Source: Metridium senile
Taxonomy: Eukaryota > Cnidaria > Anthozoa > Actiniaria > Metridiidae
Assembly (NCBI GenBank): GCA_949775045.1
Contig: OX459101.1
Location: 11,768,347-11,832,346, forward strand
Length of the DNA stretch: 64,000 bases
Direction of reading: 5' to 3'
Shown: positions 62,857 to 64,000 of the stretch, piece after piece
Numbering within the stretch: position 1 is the first letter of the stretch
How the letters are laid out: each line of letters opens with the position of its first letter
The notes under the pieces: generated by a model
Databases searched by the model: none
What the model was told of the DNA's origin: nothing
Seen by the model: only the letters and a program-made list of their open reading frames with translations
Translations under genes and position numbers: made by a program

Positions 62857-63456
62857 ATGGGTCATTCCACATGAGACATTGAAATAATGAAAATTTGACA
62901 ACATTAAAAAGCTTGCTCCAAAAAGAGAGTTAACTGACTAAGGTTCTCAATGTGATTTTACTGTTACAGTAATATTATCTATTCTATGTGATATTTACTA
63001 AGCAAATTAGGCAATTTTCTTATATTTGACTTACTGAATTTGCCATTTGTAATGTCCGTCACGTTTCTTGTAATGTCCGTCATGCTAAATATTCCCTTTT
63101 TAAAAAAAAAGAAAAAACAACTAAAAACTATAGGTCTTCAGTAAGAAAACTTAACCTATAACCAAATGCTAAAAAGCATTTGATTGCTATAAAGTTCTCA
63201 CAATTCACAGGAATTTCACTTCTAATTTACCCAACTGGAATTAGTGGTAGTTTTAGCCGTAATGTCCGTCATGGTCCTTTTGGACAAAAAACTGACAAGT
63301 CGAAAATTATTTCTGAAAACTTTTTTCATGCAAATTGTAGACAAGGTTCTAAGACAGTTGTGTGAAAAAATAAATTGTAAGATAATGCAACTGTGTATGA
63401 AACACAAGCGGATTTAGGTCTGTGAATGTAATGTCCATCACGGTGGAATGGCCCAT
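62857..63456. mobile_element. MITE of the ATGGGTCATTCCAC family, copy 2 (600 bp)
   Basis: Ends ATGGGTCATTCCAC and GTGGAATGGCCCAT. Left 230 bp nearly identical to copy 1 (50736), including GAGACATTGAAATAATGAAA. TGTAATGTCCGT at 63048 and 63069, with variants at about 63258 and 63427. Middle and right parts differ from copy 1. Confidence 0.85.
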
Positions 63457-64000
63457 ATAATATAATATTCAAAATTTAGAAAAGTATTTTTAAATTTAAA
63501 ACAAATAAATACAATAGTTTTTAACAACAATCAGAATCTCTTTAAATGTATTCCCACTCTAATAATACAAAAAGACGAAATAAAAATAGATACTTGATTA
63601 TAAACCAAATAACAGTGGTGTCTGGGAATTTTTGCCACTAGCTGAGAAATATGGTTTTTGAACACAAGTTAAAATACAATAATTTTACATGTGGAAATAT
63701 GTTTTTTTCAGTTTTGGGTTTAATATAATAAAGAGTATTTATGTTGCTTGATAATTTTACAGGAGCAATATAACTTAAATTTACAATTATAATATAATAT
63801 TATATAATAATTTATTATATTATATAATATTTTATTTTAAATCATTTCATATTTTCATTTTATGTCTTTATGTTTTATAATGTTATACTTCTATTGCTTT
63901 TTTACATTATAGGCTAGTAGATAAGATATAATCATGATAGTACATTAATTTAAAAGAAAATTTTCCAATTTTAAGACAATTTGATAACAATATATTTTCT
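63457..64000. other. AT-rich right edge
   Basis: Contains a TATAATAT-rich inverted tract near 63785-63835. No exon recognised. Confidence 0.4.

Overview
The window is AT-rich animal DNA: genes are split by GT-AG introns, codon use is ordinary, and the space between exons is crowded with short inverted-repeat transposons, tRNA-derived SINE-like pieces and minisatellites. The repeat types, the short tropomyosin and the leftmost multi-copy-type zinc-binding protein resemble what I know from cnidarian (coral or anemone-like) genomes. That placement is an inference; a non-bilaterian or other marine invertebrate is as far as the sequence alone goes. There is no bacterial operon, CRISPR array, rRNA or intact standard tRNA gene.

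Layout. (1) About 1-2885, minus strand: a gene of unknown function with two C-x2-C...H-x3-C modules, a 5' non-coding exon with a YY1-like promoter motif, and a last visible exon running off the left edge. (2) 4331-12273, minus: the first four coding exons of a GHITM/TMBIM5-type inner mitochondrial membrane protein; its C-terminal exons are not in the window. Its first intron carries a 2.9 kb inverted-repeat element with a second fold-back element nested inside, and a 1 kb TTAA-flanked element lies beside exon 2. (3) 13775-14515, plus: an uninterrupted tropomyosin reading frame. (4) 14.5-21.9 kb: repeats only, including an 844 bp element with 45 bp inverted termini, GAAA and ATGG microsatellites and a tRNA-derived SINE-like element. 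(5) 21941-22564, plus: a small single-pass membrane protein with a PP1-docking-like motif, between two ATGG/CATC arrays. (6) 22.6-30.8 kb: minisatellites, hairpin elements and a cluster of TGACGTCA sites. (7) 30801-61047, minus: a complete Pumilio gene (ten coding exons by my splice reconstruction, about 1,206 codons plus stop, all eight PUF repeats intact), with very large repeat-filled introns. (8) 61240-61336, plus: the first coding exon of a divergent gene encoding a signal peptide; it shares a compact bidirectional promoter with Pumilio.

The exon boundaries were assembled by hand from reading frame, phase and splice consensus. Every Pumilio junction keeps phase and the total coding length is divisible by three. 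The most useful observations are a candidate internal Pumilio promoter whose mini-exon joins the big exon in frame, a tandem array that has copied a Pumilio 5' splice site five times at exact 54 bp spacing, a 17 bp satellite open in all six frames, and several families of hairpin and TTAA elements with two copies each in the window. I found no convincing wholly new molecular system; the novelty is in repeat architecture and in Pumilio isoform structure.
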